This document shows positions 18,331-26,791 of a stretch of DNA of 64,000 nucleotides, one piece after another (position 1 is the stretch's first letter; every line of letters starts with the position of its first letter). The position numbers and the translations under genes are program-made. The notes beneath the pieces were generated by a model. That model searched no databases, was not told where the DNA came from, and worked only from the letters and a program-made list of their open reading frames with translations. Source of the DNA: Priestia megaterium (lineage in GTDB: Bacteria > Bacillota > Bacilli > Bacillales > Bacillaceae_H); NCBI RefSeq assembly GCF_023824195.1, contig NZ_CP085442.1:844001-908000 (forward strand), in the 5' to 3' direction.

Positions 18331-19508
18331 CTGCGACTACTGTAAAGGAAGAAATTTATCTTGATCAAGCAAAAAAGCTGTCCGTTTCTTTTGCAAAGGA
18401 TGCGGCACAAAGAGATAAAGAAGGCGGAACACCTAAACAGCAAAAAGATGCTATTCGCCAAAGCGGGCTGTTAAATTTATTAATTCCTCAAAAATATGGC
18501 GGAGAAGGCGCGAAATGGTCAACGGCGTTGGCTATTGTTCGGGAGTTGGCGAAAGGCGATGCAGCATTAGGTCACTTATATGGCTATCACTCCTTGTTTG
18601 TCTCAGATGTTCGAATCAAAGGTACAGAAGAACAGCAGGCCTATTTTTATCCTTTATCTGTTCAGCAGCAAGCTTTTTGGGGAAATGCCTCTAATCCTTT
18701 AGTAGAAAGCCTAAAAGGTGACAAGCAATCACAAGGTTATCTGTTAAATGGAACGAAAGCGTTCGGTTCTGGTTCACCTGATTCTCAGTACTTATGGCTA
18801 TCATTTAATGACAGAGAAACGGGGCAATATTTAAACGGCGTCGTGCCTACTGACAGAACAGGCATTACCGTCAAAGATGACTGGAATGCGATGGGACAGA
18901 GACAGACCGGAAGTGGAAATGTAGATTTTGAAAATGTACAAATAGAAGAACATGAAGTGATTCAAGATTTTGTTGAAAATCCTACTCCTTTTTCAACTAT
19001 TGGAGCCTCGCTGTCGCAAATTATTTTAACGAATGTCTTTATAGGAAGCGCTTTTGGAGCAATTGAAGAAGCACAAAACTACACGGCTTCTAAAACAAGG
19101 CCTTGGTTAACATCAGGAGTAGAAAAAGCTTCGGATGATCCGGGTATACTGCGAAAATACGGTGAACTCTGGATTCAAGCAAAAGCGGCCAGTGCACTTG
19201 CAGATGAAGCAGCTCTCATATTGGATGAAGCGTGGGAAAAAGGCAAAAAATTAACGGAAGAAGAACGTGGAAACCTAGCAGTTCACGTAGCGGCTGCCAA
19301 TGTTTTTGCTGGTAATGCCGCACTGGATATCACAAGCAAGATATTTGAAGTTATGGGAGCGCGATCGGTTCATGCTGAATACGGATACGACCGATTTTGG
19401 CGTAATGTAAGGACTCATACCCTTCATAATCCAGCTGAATACAAGCTTCGAACGGTTGGGAGTTGGGTGTTGAATCAGCAGTACCCTATACCTAATCCGT
19501 ATGCTTAA
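18327..19508 (+). CDS. Acyl-CoA dehydrogenase-fold monooxygenase, DszC/SfnB-like (first copy)
   Basis: Flavoprotein of 393 aa with the acyl-CoA dehydrogenase fold: an N-terminal helical domain (GGTPKQQKDAIRQSGLLNLLIPQKYGGEG), a central beta domain (GSGSPDSQYLWLS, DWNAMGQRQTGSGNVDFENV) and a C-terminal helical bundle ending HNPAEYKLRTVGSWVL. In the DszC/SfnB group the enzymes use reduced flavin to oxygenate sulfur compounds rather than dehydrogenate acyl-CoA. It is translationally coupled (ATGA overlap) to the preceding monooxygenase. A second copy lies at 20765. Its partner reductase is not in the window. Confidence 0.78.
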   Translation: MTATTVKEEIYLDQAKKLSVSFAKDAAQRDKEGGTPKQQKDAIRQSGLLNLLIPQKYGGEGAKWSTALAIVRELAKGDAALGHLYGYHSLFVSDVRIKGTEEQQAYFYPLSVQQQAFWGNASNPLVESLKGDKQSQGYLLNGTKAFGSGSPDSQYLWLSFNDRETGQYLNGVVPTDRTGITVKDDWNAMGQRQTGSGNVDFENVQIEEHEVIQDFVENPTPFSTIGASLSQIILTNVFIGSAFGAIEEAQNYTASKTRPWLTSGVEKASDDPGILRKYGELWIQAKAASALADEAALILDEAWEKGKKLTEEERGNLAVHVAAANVFAGNAALDITSKIFEVMGARSVHAEYGYDRFWRNVRTHTLHNPAEYKLRTVGSWVLNQQYPIPNPYA

Positions 19509-19548
19509 TCTAACAATAGAAAAAAATGAAGCTATCAGACAACTGAGG

Positions 19549-19588
19549 CTCCTTATTGAAGTTTATTTGTAATAACGGAGTTTTTTTA
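19549..19588 (+). terminator. Internal terminator/attenuator in the organosulfur operon
   Basis: Arms CTCCTTATT and AATAACGGAG with one bulge, followed by seven T. It lies between the first DszC-like gene and ssuD, so distal genes may be expressed at a lower level or separately. Confidence 0.65.
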
Positions 19589-19615
19589 TGTAGCTTTAAA
19601 AAGGGGCGAATATAA

Positions 19616-20749
19616 GTGGAGTTATTTTGGTTTATTCCAACGTATGGAGATGGACGTTATTTAGGAAGCCATGAAGGAGCCAGGGCTGCAAGCTATTCTT
19701 ATTGCAAACAAGTTGCACAAGCTGCGGATGAGCTAGGCTATAGCGGGGTCTTGCTTCCGACGGGAAAGTCATGCGAGGATGCGTGGATTGCTGCATCTAC
19801 TTTAGTGCCAGTCACTGAAAATCTGAAGTTTTTAGTAGCGGTACGCCCGGGTTTAATGTCGCCTACACAAGCCGCAAGAATGGCTGCAACATTTGACCGC
19901 TTTTCTAAAGGAAGGCTCCTTATTAATGTCGTAGCAGGAGGAGATCCCGTTGAGTTAGAAGGAGACGGAGTATTTTTAAACCATCATGATCGCTATGAGC
20001 TGACAGATGAATTTTTAACCATATGGAGAAGGGTATTAAATGAATCCGATGTTCACTTCGACGGAGACTACTTGAGTGTTAAAGGTGGAGACGTACTTTA
20101 TCCGCCAATCCAAAAACCGTATCCTCCGCTTTATTTTGGAGGTTCTTCTCTTGTAGCGATGGACGTTGCCTCAAGGCATATAGACGTCTATTTGACTTGG
20201 GGAGAGCCTCCTGCACAAGTAAAAGAAAAAATTGAACGAATGAAAGAAAAAGCAAAGCAGACAGGAAGAGAAATTCGATTTGGCATCAGGCTTCATGTCA
20301 TTGTTCGTGAAACGGAAGAAGAAGCCTGGAAAGCTGCAGATGAACTGATTCAACATGTAGATGAAGAAGCTGTTAAATCAGCTCAAAAAGTATTTGCTCG
20401 AATGGATTCAGAAGGTCAAAAACGTATGAATGCATTGCATCAAGGTAATCGTTCAAACTTAGAGGTAAGCCCTAATCTATGGGCTGGTGTAGGGTTGGTT
20501 CGAGGAGGAGCAGGTACTGCTTTAGTAGGAGATGCTGATACGGTGGCACAACGAATCAAAGAATATGCAGAGTTAGGTATCGAAACATTTATTTTATCTG
20601 GATATCCTCATTTAGAAGAAGCATATCGAACAGCAGAGCTTTTGTTTCCAAGGCTTCCAGTTAAGCGTAAGCAAGATGAGAATGACCGTACATTTATCAG
20701 TCCATTTGGTGAAGTGAAAGTGAATGATAAAGCACCCGCTAAAAGGTGA
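19616..20749 (+). CDS. ssuD: FMNH2-dependent alkanesulfonate monooxygenase
   Basis: Luciferase-fold enzyme of 377 aa that releases sulfite from alkanesulfonates. It begins with GTG after a GGGGCGA-type site and reads [17 protein letters not shown]. SsuD-like signatures include [46 protein letters not shown] and [20 protein letters not shown]. The length is as expected (about 375-380 aa). The SsuABC transporter and SsuE reductase are not in this cluster, so they must be elsewhere or replaced. It is flanked by two DszC/SfnB-like genes. Confidence 0.88.
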   Translation: MELFWFIPTYGDGRYLGSHEGARAASYSYCKQVAQAADELGYSGVLLPTGKSCEDAWIAASTLVPVTENLKFLVAVRPGLMSPTQAARMAATFDRFSKGRLLINVVAGGDPVELEGDGVFLNHHDRYELTDEFLTIWRRVLNESDVHFDGDYLSVKGGDVLYPPIQKPYPPLYFGGSSLVAMDVASRHIDVYLTWGEPPAQVKEKIERMKEKAKQTGREIRFGIRLHVIVRETEEEAWKAADELIQHVDEEAVKSAQKVFARMDSEGQKRMNALHQGNRSNLEVSPNLWAGVGLVRGGAGTALVGDADTVAQRIKEYAELGIETFILSGYPHLEEAYRTAELLFPRLPVKRKQDENDRTFISPFGEVKVNDKAPAKR

Positions 20750-20764
20750 GAAAGGAGGGTAATC

Positions 20765-21955
20765 ATGAACAACACCCAAACGATTGCAGCGTCTCAAGAG
20801 AAGATCCTTGAATTGGCTAACCAGTTGGCTAAAGAGTTTTCCAAAACTGCTGTAAAAAGAGATAGAGAAGGTGGAACGCCTCTACATGAGCGTAATCTGC
20901 TTAGAAAAAGCGGTCTTTTAGCCCTCCCGATTCCTAAAGAATACGGAGGTTATGGAGCCGGCTGGCCGATTGTTTTTAAAGTCGTGAATATCATTGCGAA
21001 AGCGGATAGTTCACTTGCACACTTGTTGGGGTATCATTATTTGACGGTTTGTTCGACGTTTCTGTTTGGAAGTACTGAGCAGTACAAAACTTTTTACAAA
21101 GAAACAGCAGCTCACCAGCTATTTTGGGGCAATGCCTTTAATCCTAGAGATTCAGGACTAAAAGCAGTTCGAGAAAATGGACGATTAATGTTCAGCGGAA
21201 GCAAGAGTTTTTGTTCCGGGGCAACCGATTCAGACCGTTTGTTAGTATCGGCTCAAGAGGAGGGAAGCGGTGAGGTATTGCTATGTGTGCTTCCTACTCA
21301 TAGAGCCGGAATCGCTACTGAAGATAATTGGGACGGATTTGGACAGCGCCAAACGGACAGCGGAAGTGTAAAGTTTGAAGAAGTTATTGTTTATGAAGAA
21401 GAAATATTGTATCAAGCAGCTGAAGATCAAAAGGTTTTTCCTACGGTACGAACGCATTTGGCTCAGCTTATGCTCACTCACTTATTGTATGGTATTGCTC
21501 AAGGCGCTTTGGAGGAATCAAAAGCTTATGTGAAGGCTCATACAAAGCCGTGGTTAAGTTCAGATGTTGAAGCAGCGGAGCAAGACCCTTACATTATTCA
21601 GCAATACGGTGAAATGAGTTTAAATCTTCATGCTTGTTCAGTACTTATAGAAAAAGCTGTTACAGAATTTGATCATGCATGGAAAAAAGAAGATGCGCTA
21701 ACGAAACAGCAGCGGGGCGAGTGCGGAGTCGCCATTGCGATGGCTAAAACATTTACTGTCAAAACGGTCTTACATATTACTTCTACTATATTTGATGGGA
21801 TGGGAGCGAGAGCCACGTCTGATCAGTATAAATTTGATCGATACTGGCGCAACGCCCGAACAATTAGCTTACACGATCCTATTGCTTATAAGCTGCGTGA
21901 CATAGGTAAATGGTGTCTTAGCAGTGAACTGCCGCCTATTACACCATATTCATAG
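20765..21955 (+). CDS. Acyl-CoA dehydrogenase-fold monooxygenase, DszC/SfnB-like (second copy)
   Basis: Paralogue (396 aa) of the protein at 18327, aligned along its whole length: both have DREGGTP/DKEGGTP, an IPKEYGGYG/IPQKYGGEG turn, QRQTDSGSVKFEEV/QRQTGSGNVDFENV and a C-terminal MGARATSDQYKFDRYWRNARTIS-type segment. They are only moderately similar, so they probably act on different sulfur compounds or successive steps. The AAAGGAGGG ribosome site lies 15 bp after ssuD. Termination is provided by the hairpin of repeat copy 2. Confidence 0.78.
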   Translation: MNNTQTIAASQEKILELANQLAKEFSKTAVKRDREGGTPLHERNLLRKSGLLALPIPKEYGGYGAGWPIVFKVVNIIAKADSSLAHLLGYHYLTVCSTFLFGSTEQYKTFYKETAAHQLFWGNAFNPRDSGLKAVRENGRLMFSGSKSFCSGATDSDRLLVSAQEEGSGEVLLCVLPTHRAGIATEDNWDGFGQRQTDSGSVKFEEVIVYEEEILYQAAEDQKVFPTVRTHLAQLMLTHLLYGIAQGALEESKAYVKAHTKPWLSSDVEAAEQDPYIIQQYGEMSLNLHACSVLIEKAVTEFDHAWKKEDALTKQQRGECGVAIAMAKTFTVKTVLHITSTIFDGMGARATSDQYKFDRYWRNARTISLHDPIAYKLRDIGKWCLSSELPPITPYS

Positions 21956-21965
21956 AAAGTCTGCT

Positions 21966-22295
21966 AAAAAGAGGCTGGGAGAAAAGTAGTTTAGTTGAAG
22001 GAAGATCCGAACGATTCATCGTTCGGATTTTTTATTGGTAGAGTGAACGTAGGTTTCATATATTGAGTTGCTTCTAGCTGTTGATTGGAGGGCAAGACGA
22101 AGACTCCTGCGGGAAAAGCGGAATAGGTGAGACCCCGCAGGAGCGTAAGCGACGAGGAGGCTTATCGGCCGCCCGCGGAAAGCGAAGTCTTGCACGGAAA
22201 TCAACAGCGGTGGAACAAGTGATCCCTGCTAGCTGGTTTATCCCATTTGTTCGTCTTTAGATTGGAATGATGTAGTTATGTCTCAATCTCTTTTT
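21966..22295 (+). repeat. MITE-like repeat, copy 2 (plus orientation)
   Basis: About 330 bp, inverted relative to copies 1 and 3. The left terminal repeat is AAAAAGAGGCTGGGAGA and the right is TGTCTCAATCTCTTTTT. It begins 10 bp after the stop of the DszC-like gene. The GC-rich core matches copy 1 closely, including a reading frame of about 60 codons on the opposite strand that I do not regard as a gene. Confidence 0.85.
22005..22034 (+). terminator. Terminator hairpin inside repeat copy 2
   Basis: Perfect 10-bp arms ATCCGAACGA and TCGTTCGGAT with a 4-nt loop, then TTTTTT. It ends the organosulfur operon 50 bp after the last stop. The stem differs in sequence from those in the other copies. 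Confidence 0.85.
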
Positions 22296-22341
22296 TTGTA
22301 GAATAGATATAATTTTTTTAATTAAAAAATAACGAATTAGC

Positions 22342-22383
22342 TTGTTTAAATAGATAAAACTGATATAATGATAACGATTATCA
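22342..22383 (+). promoter_or_regulatory. Fur-controlled promoter of the siderophore uptake operon
   Basis: The -35 is TTGTTT (22342-22347) and the -10 is TATAAT (22364-22369), with a 16-bp spacer. A Fur box TGATAACGATTATCA (22369-22383; one mismatch to TGATAATNATTATCA) overlaps the -10, so iron-loaded Fur should block transcription. Confidence 0.88.
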
Positions 22384-22433
22384 GTTTCAAGAGTCGATTA
22401 TCTACATAAAGATACAAGCAGGAGGAATGACAT

Positions 22434-23378
22434 TTGAATAAGAAAAAAATAGGACTGCTGGCTTTTATTACAATGCTGGCAATCGGAATGCTTATCGGCT
22501 GCAGCAGCACGAATAAGGAAAATTCAGCTGATGAAAAAAGTGAAAAAACAAGAGTGGTCAAACATGAGCTTGGAGAGACAAAGGTAAAAGAAAATCCAAA
22601 GCGAGTAGTCGTATTAGAGTTAGGTTTTATTGATGAATTGTTAGATGCTGGTATCAAACCTGTAGGAGTAGCTGATGATGATAAAGCAGAACAGCTTATT
22701 GATAAAGATGTACTAAAAGAAATCAAAGGATACAAATCAGTTGGCACGCGAGCACAGCCAAGCTTGGAATCGATTAAACTGCTGAAGCCAGATTTGATTA
22801 TCGCTGATTCAGAACGTCATAAAAATGTATACAAAGAATTATCGAAAATTGCGCCAACGATTGAGTTAAAAAACTTAAATGCTAATTACGATGATTTACT
22901 AAATACAGAGTTAAAAGTAGGAGAAGCGGTTGGCAAGAAAGCAAAAGTTGAAAAAGTGGTAGAAGAGCATAAGCAAAAAATGAAGGATTTAAAAGCAAAA
23001 GCACCAAAAAATCCGGGCAATGTACTTGTTATCGCTGATGCAAATGGTAATATTAATGCTAGAACTTCAAATTTCTTTACAACGGGTGTTCTTGAGCAAT
23101 TAGGCTTCAAAAATGCATTAACAGATCCTACAAAAGAGTACAGTGTAAAAATGACAATGGAACAGCTCGTAAAAGCAGATCCGGACAAACTCATTGTTAT
23201 GCGAAATGAAAAAGGTCATACGCCTTTAGCAAAACAGCCATTATGGAAAGAGCTAAAAGCGGTTAAAAATAATCAAGTGTATGAAGTTGATGTATTTAAA
23301 TGGTCTCTTCGCCGAAGTGTACAAGGTGCAAATGGTATTGCAGATGAAGCAGAAAAGTTATTATTTGAAGGCAAATAA
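22434..23378 (+). CDS. yfiY: Iron-siderophore binding lipoprotein (YfiY-like)
   Basis: FecB/FhuD-type binding protein, 314 aa, with a TTG start after AGGAGGA. The lipobox is LIGCSS. Class III binding-protein features are ENPKRVVVLELGFIDELLDAGI, KPDLIIADSERHKNVYKEL and the helical linker in the middle. Gene order (binding protein, two permeases, no ATPase) matches B. subtilis yfiY-yfiZ-yfhA, which imports hydroxamates of the schizokinen/arthrobactin type using the shared ATPase YusV. P. megaterium is a known schizokinen producer. The ligand is inferred. Confidence 0.82.
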   Translation: MNKKKIGLLAFITMLAIGMLIGCSSTNKENSADEKSEKTRVVKHELGETKVKENPKRVVVLELGFIDELLDAGIKPVGVADDDKAEQLIDKDVLKEIKGYKSVGTRAQPSLESIKLLKPDLIIADSERHKNVYKELSKIAPTIELKNLNANYDDLLNTELKVGEAVGKKAKVEKVVEEHKQKMKDLKAKAPKNPGNVLVIADANGNINARTSNFFTTGVLEQLGFKNALTDPTKEYSVKMTMEQLVKADPDKLIVMRNEKGHTPLAKQPLWKELKAVKNNQVYEVDVFKWSLRRSVQGANGIADEAEKLLFEGK

Positions 23379-23391
23379 TAACGAAGAAAAG

Positions 23392-23416
23392 AACAATCCA
23401 GCGGGATTGTTTTTTT
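23392..23416 (+). terminator. Intra-operon attenuator after yfiY
   Basis: Arms AACAATCC and GGATTGTT, loop AGCG, then a T tract. It lies in the 79-bp gap between binding-protein and permease genes, probably to keep the lipoprotein in excess. Confidence 0.8.
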
Positions 23417-23457
23417 CTTTTTATTGAACTTTCAAATGAAAGGAGGCGCAGCCTACT

Positions 23458-24492
23458 ATGAAAGCTGTTCACGGTTTATCCGAAAGAAACAAATCGCCAC
23501 TTCGTATAATAGCTATTTTTCTTGCGGTTATTATTCTTTTACTGATTTCAATGTTTTTATCTATTTCCATCGGTTCTATACATATTTCTTTTGGAACGAT
23601 TAAGCAAGCTATACTAAATTTTGACGGATCAAAAGAACAATCTATTATTCAAACTGTCCGTCTGCCTCGCTTACTGGTAACGGCATTTGTTGGCGCTAAT
23701 TTGGCTGTCGCTGGAGCGTTGATGCAAGCATTAACTAGAAATCCATTAGCTTCTCCTGGTATTTTTGGTATTAATGCCGGGGCATCGGCGGCGATGGTAT
23801 TTTTAACGGTTTTAGTGCCGAGTGTAAGCATGATTGGCGGGGTATTTGGTGCGTTTTTAGGAGGCGCATTTGCTGCTGTTATTGTTTATGTCATGAGTTC
23901 GTTAATTAAAGGAGGCGACAGTGATGTAAAGCTTGCTTTAACAGGTGTTGCTATACAAGGTATGCTTATGTCTCTCACGCAAACGCTGCTGATTTTTAAT
24001 GAAAGCAAAACAGAAGGCGTTATGTTCTGGCTCACCGGTTCAGTTATTGGGCGAGATTGGGGGCATGTTCATGTATTGGTTCCTTTTAGCATCGTGGGTC
24101 TGCTTATTGCGTTTGGTCTGGGAAGAGCGTCTTCTTTGTTATCTTTAGGAGATGACGTAGCTAGAGGACTCGGGCAGCGCGTCTTTGCCATTAGAGCATT
24201 CACTGCAGTTGTTGTGATTGTATTAGCAGGTGTTTCAGTGGCAATTGCGGGTCCCATTGGCTTTGTAGGGCTTGTTGTTCCTCATATGGTACGCTATTTA
24301 ATAGGTGTAGATTACCGGATCGTTTTACCAATGAGCGCGCTGCTTGGTGCATCTTTATTGCTGTTAGCAGACGTATTGTCACGATTTATTACATACCCGT
24401 ATGAGACTCCTGTAGGTGCAGTAACAGCATTGCTCGGAACGCCGTACTTTATTTACTTAGCGAGACGCAAAAAAACAGAAAGGAAGGCATGA
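23458..24492 (+). CDS. yfiZ: Iron-siderophore ABC permease 1 (YfiZ-like)
   Basis: FecCD-family permease, 344 aa, about ten membrane helices. Typical motifs are VRLPRLLVTAFVGANLAVAGALMQALTRNPLASPGIFGINAGAS near the N-terminus and IAGPIGFVGLVVPHMVRYLIG before the ATPase-docking loop. It ends overlapping the next permease gene by 4 nt, and together they form the heterodimeric channel. The ribosome site AAAGGAGG is strong. Confidence 0.87.
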   Translation: MKAVHGLSERNKSPLRIIAIFLAVIILLLISMFLSISIGSIHISFGTIKQAILNFDGSKEQSIIQTVRLPRLLVTAFVGANLAVAGALMQALTRNPLASPGIFGINAGASAAMVFLTVLVPSVSMIGGVFGAFLGGAFAAVIVYVMSSLIKGGDSDVKLALTGVAIQGMLMSLTQTLLIFNESKTEGVMFWLTGSVIGRDWGHVHVLVPFSIVGLLIAFGLGRASSLLSLGDDVARGLGQRVFAIRAFTAVVVIVLAGVSVAIAGPIGFVGLVVPHMVRYLIGVDYRIVLPMSALLGASLLLLADVLSRFITYPYETPVGAVTALLGTPYFIYLARRKKTERKA

Positions 24493-25514
24493 GTTATATG
24501 CAGACTGTCAATAAAACAAAAAAGCAGCCATCTCGATTCAAGTCTGTCGGCCTGTTTATCATTCTTTCTGTCTTAATTATAGCGCTGAGTGTGATAAGCC
24601 TTAGCTTAGGAGACATTAACATACCTCCTCTAGACATTATTACGTCTTTTATTGGTATTGGCGATCCTGACTTGACGTCCATTTTAGTAGAATTTCGTCT
24701 GCCTCGTATTTTGCTGGCTATTTTAACGGGAGTCGGCCTAGCTGTGTCCGGAGTCGTCGTACAGTCCATTATGAGAAATCCGCTCGCTAGTCCAGATACA
24801 TTAGGTCTATCAAGCGGATCAGGATTAGCAGCTGTTGCAGTCACTATTTTACTGCCTTTAGCAAGCCCATCTGTTTTATCAGCCGCTGCGTTTGCAGGAG
24901 GCTCTCTTGTCTTTGTAATCGTCTATTTGCTTGCTTATAAAAAAGGAGTAGAACCTATTCGATTTGCATTAATAGGTGTAGCAGTCAGCGCTTTTTGTTC
25001 ATCCGGTATTCACTTGTTAATTTCAAAAGCGAATCCAAACGTAAATGCGGCACTGATTTGGCTGAGCGGCAGCTTATGGGGAAGGACATGGGATCAATTA
25101 ATTGGTTTACTTCCCTGGGTGGTTATATTATTACCGCTGATTTGGCTGTTAGCTGCCCGATTAGATTTAATTCATTTAGGTGATGAAGTGGCTCGAGGAC
25201 TAGGGGCTAGAGTAGAGTTAATTCGTCTAGTATTACTAGCAAGCGCAGTGGCAATGACAGCTGCCGTTGTATCGGTTGTTGGCACCATTGGCTTTGTAGG
25301 GCTTATTATTCCTCATGTGGCCAAAAGGTTAGTGGGACCGAGACATAAAAAACTAATTCCTACAGCCTCTTTGCTTGGAGCTTTGTTTGTACTAGCAGCA
25401 GATTTAATTGGGCGAGGAGTTGCTCCTCCGATTGAAATTCCGGCTGGATTAATCATTGGCATTATCGGCGCTCCGTATTTTCTTTATTTGCTGTGGAGAG
25501 AATCTAAAAAATAA
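24489..25514 (+). CDS. yfhA: Iron-siderophore ABC permease 2 (YfhA-like)
   Basis: Second FecCD permease, 341 aa, clearly paralogous to its neighbour. Motifs are FRLPRILLAILTGVGLAVSGVVVQSIMRNPLASPDTLGLSSGSG and VVGTIGFVGLIIPHVAKRLVGPRH. The start overlaps the yfiZ stop (ATGA), which couples translation. No ATP-binding gene follows, so energising must rely on an ATPase encoded elsewhere. A symmetrical terminator follows the stop. Confidence 0.87.
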   Translation: MSYMQTVNKTKKQPSRFKSVGLFIILSVLIIALSVISLSLGDINIPPLDIITSFIGIGDPDLTSILVEFRLPRILLAILTGVGLAVSGVVVQSIMRNPLASPDTLGLSSGSGLAAVAVTILLPLASPSVLSAAAFAGGSLVFVIVYLLAYKKGVEPIRFALIGVAVSAFCSSGIHLLISKANPNVNAALIWLSGSLWGRTWDQLIGLLPWVVILLPLIWLLAARLDLIHLGDEVARGLGARVELIRLVLLASAVAMTAAVVSVVGTIGFVGLIIPHVAKRLVGPRHKKLIPTASLLGALFVLAADLIGRGVAPPIEIPAGLIIGIIGAPYFLYLLWRESKK

Positions 25515-25542
25515 GCTTGCGCTTTAGCGCGAGCTTATTTTT
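25510..25542. terminator. Bidirectional terminator
   Basis: Arms AATAAGCTTGCGC and GCGCGAGCTTATT (one wobble pair) and a 4-nt loop, with T on the right. It separates convergent yfhA and the DUF3231 gene. Confidence 0.88.
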
Positions 25543-26542
25543 ATTCCAAATGAATTTTTGGGAATGGAATATGCGGAGGCTCTTCTAGCCATCCTTGTTC
25601 AATACTTATTCTTGATACTTCTTTGGCGTATTCCAAAATTTCATTCGTGAAGTTCGTATAGTTTAAAGCGAGATCTAAACGCGGGCTTGTTGACATTGCA
25701 AGCCCGTATCCACGTACATTTTCAGTAATCATCGCAGCTAGGTGAAACATCATGAGTTTTTCTGAAAATGGAGGAATGGAAGACTTTTCTGCTCCGTAAT
25801 CCCACTTCATTGTGACCGGTATGTTTTCTACCATTAGCGGTTGTGACAGGGATTCAATGTGCTGCTGTACCTGCTCTCTACCCTTTAACAAAAAAGCTTG
25901 AATGTCCTGAGAAGGAGCTGTTTGAGCAAACCCTAAAATTAAATCCTTTGCAATTAAGTTCGTCTGTATGCTTGACACGATATGAGAAATTTCAATGACG
26001 GTTAACGGCCGCTTTTCATCAAAATAGCTTCCCAAGAAGAGTTCTTTATCGTTCATATCAGACGCATCTGCAATAGGAATAGGAGGAAGCTCTATAAAAA
26101 TTTGTTTTTCTAACAACAAATCTGTAATCGTTTGGTTAAGTTTTTCTGCTTTTAATAGCAAGCTGCGAAAAAAAGATCGTACATCACTTCTTGCGGCAAC
26201 ATCGACGCCCGTAGTTGCTGATAGCAGAAGGACATTTGAAATATGCTTCAAATAAAGCAAATAAAAAGAATCTGAAAATAGTTTTGGAGCTTCAGTATCA
26301 AGGTCTTCTTCTCCGAAACCGAGCGGGATTGGCATATTTTCTTTTAAAAAGATAGCAGTGAGCGCATCACTGTTTTTTGTTGTGATGTGCAGTGTACCTT
26401 GAATCGCTTTTTGAATATTTAAATCGTCTACATGATACAGAAAATGTTTGAGCATACAAGAAATCGCTTTATCGTTCATATATTGCTTCCAAATAACAGC
26501 CATCTCGGCGGCTGATAGTGGAGAAAATGATTGATTATTCAT
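25541..26542 (-). CDS. DUF3231 family protein
   Basis: Protein of 333 aa built of two similar helical halves (about residues 1-165 and 170-333), as in DUF3231 proteins of spore-forming Bacilli. Each half opens with a pattern like SAAEMAVIWKQYMNDKAISCMLKHFLYHVDD or LTVIEISHIVSSIQTNLIAKDLILGFAQTA and has a methionine-rich end (TMKWDYGAEKSSIPPFSEKLMMFH). No signal peptide or membrane helix is evident. The function is unknown; the fold is predicted to be ferritin-like in several members, which I cannot verify here. Confidence 0.75.
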   Translation of the reverse strand: MNNQSFSPLSAAEMAVIWKQYMNDKAISCMLKHFLYHVDDLNIQKAIQGTLHITTKNSDALTAIFLKENMPIPLGFGEEDLDTEAPKLFSDSFYLLYLKHISNVLLLSATTGVDVAARSDVRSFFRSLLLKAEKLNQTITDLLLEKQIFIELPPIPIADASDMNDKELFLGSYFDEKRPLTVIEISHIVSSIQTNLIAKDLILGFAQTAPSQDIQAFLLKGREQVQQHIESLSQPLMVENIPVTMKWDYGAEKSSIPPFSEKLMMFHLAAMITENVRGYGLAMSTSPRLDLALNYTNFTNEILEYAKEVSRISIEQGWLEEPPHIPFPKIHLE

Positions 26543-26791
26543 AATAAACTCCTCATATATAGATAATTAACAAGTTTCTAAAAGGTTATCAACTAGTATA
26601 AGTCAAAGGAAGTAAGATAAACACTATAGAAAGTAAAAAAAGGTATCAACATTTTACTATAAGAGTAACCGTCATGCATAATTTAAAGGTTCTTTTAGGA
26701 AAAGAAGAGCGCAACCGCTTCTTTCTTGCAAAGCAGAAATAAAACCGAAATAATAAATGAAGAAAGTTAGGCAGGAAAGGAGTTTCATTAT

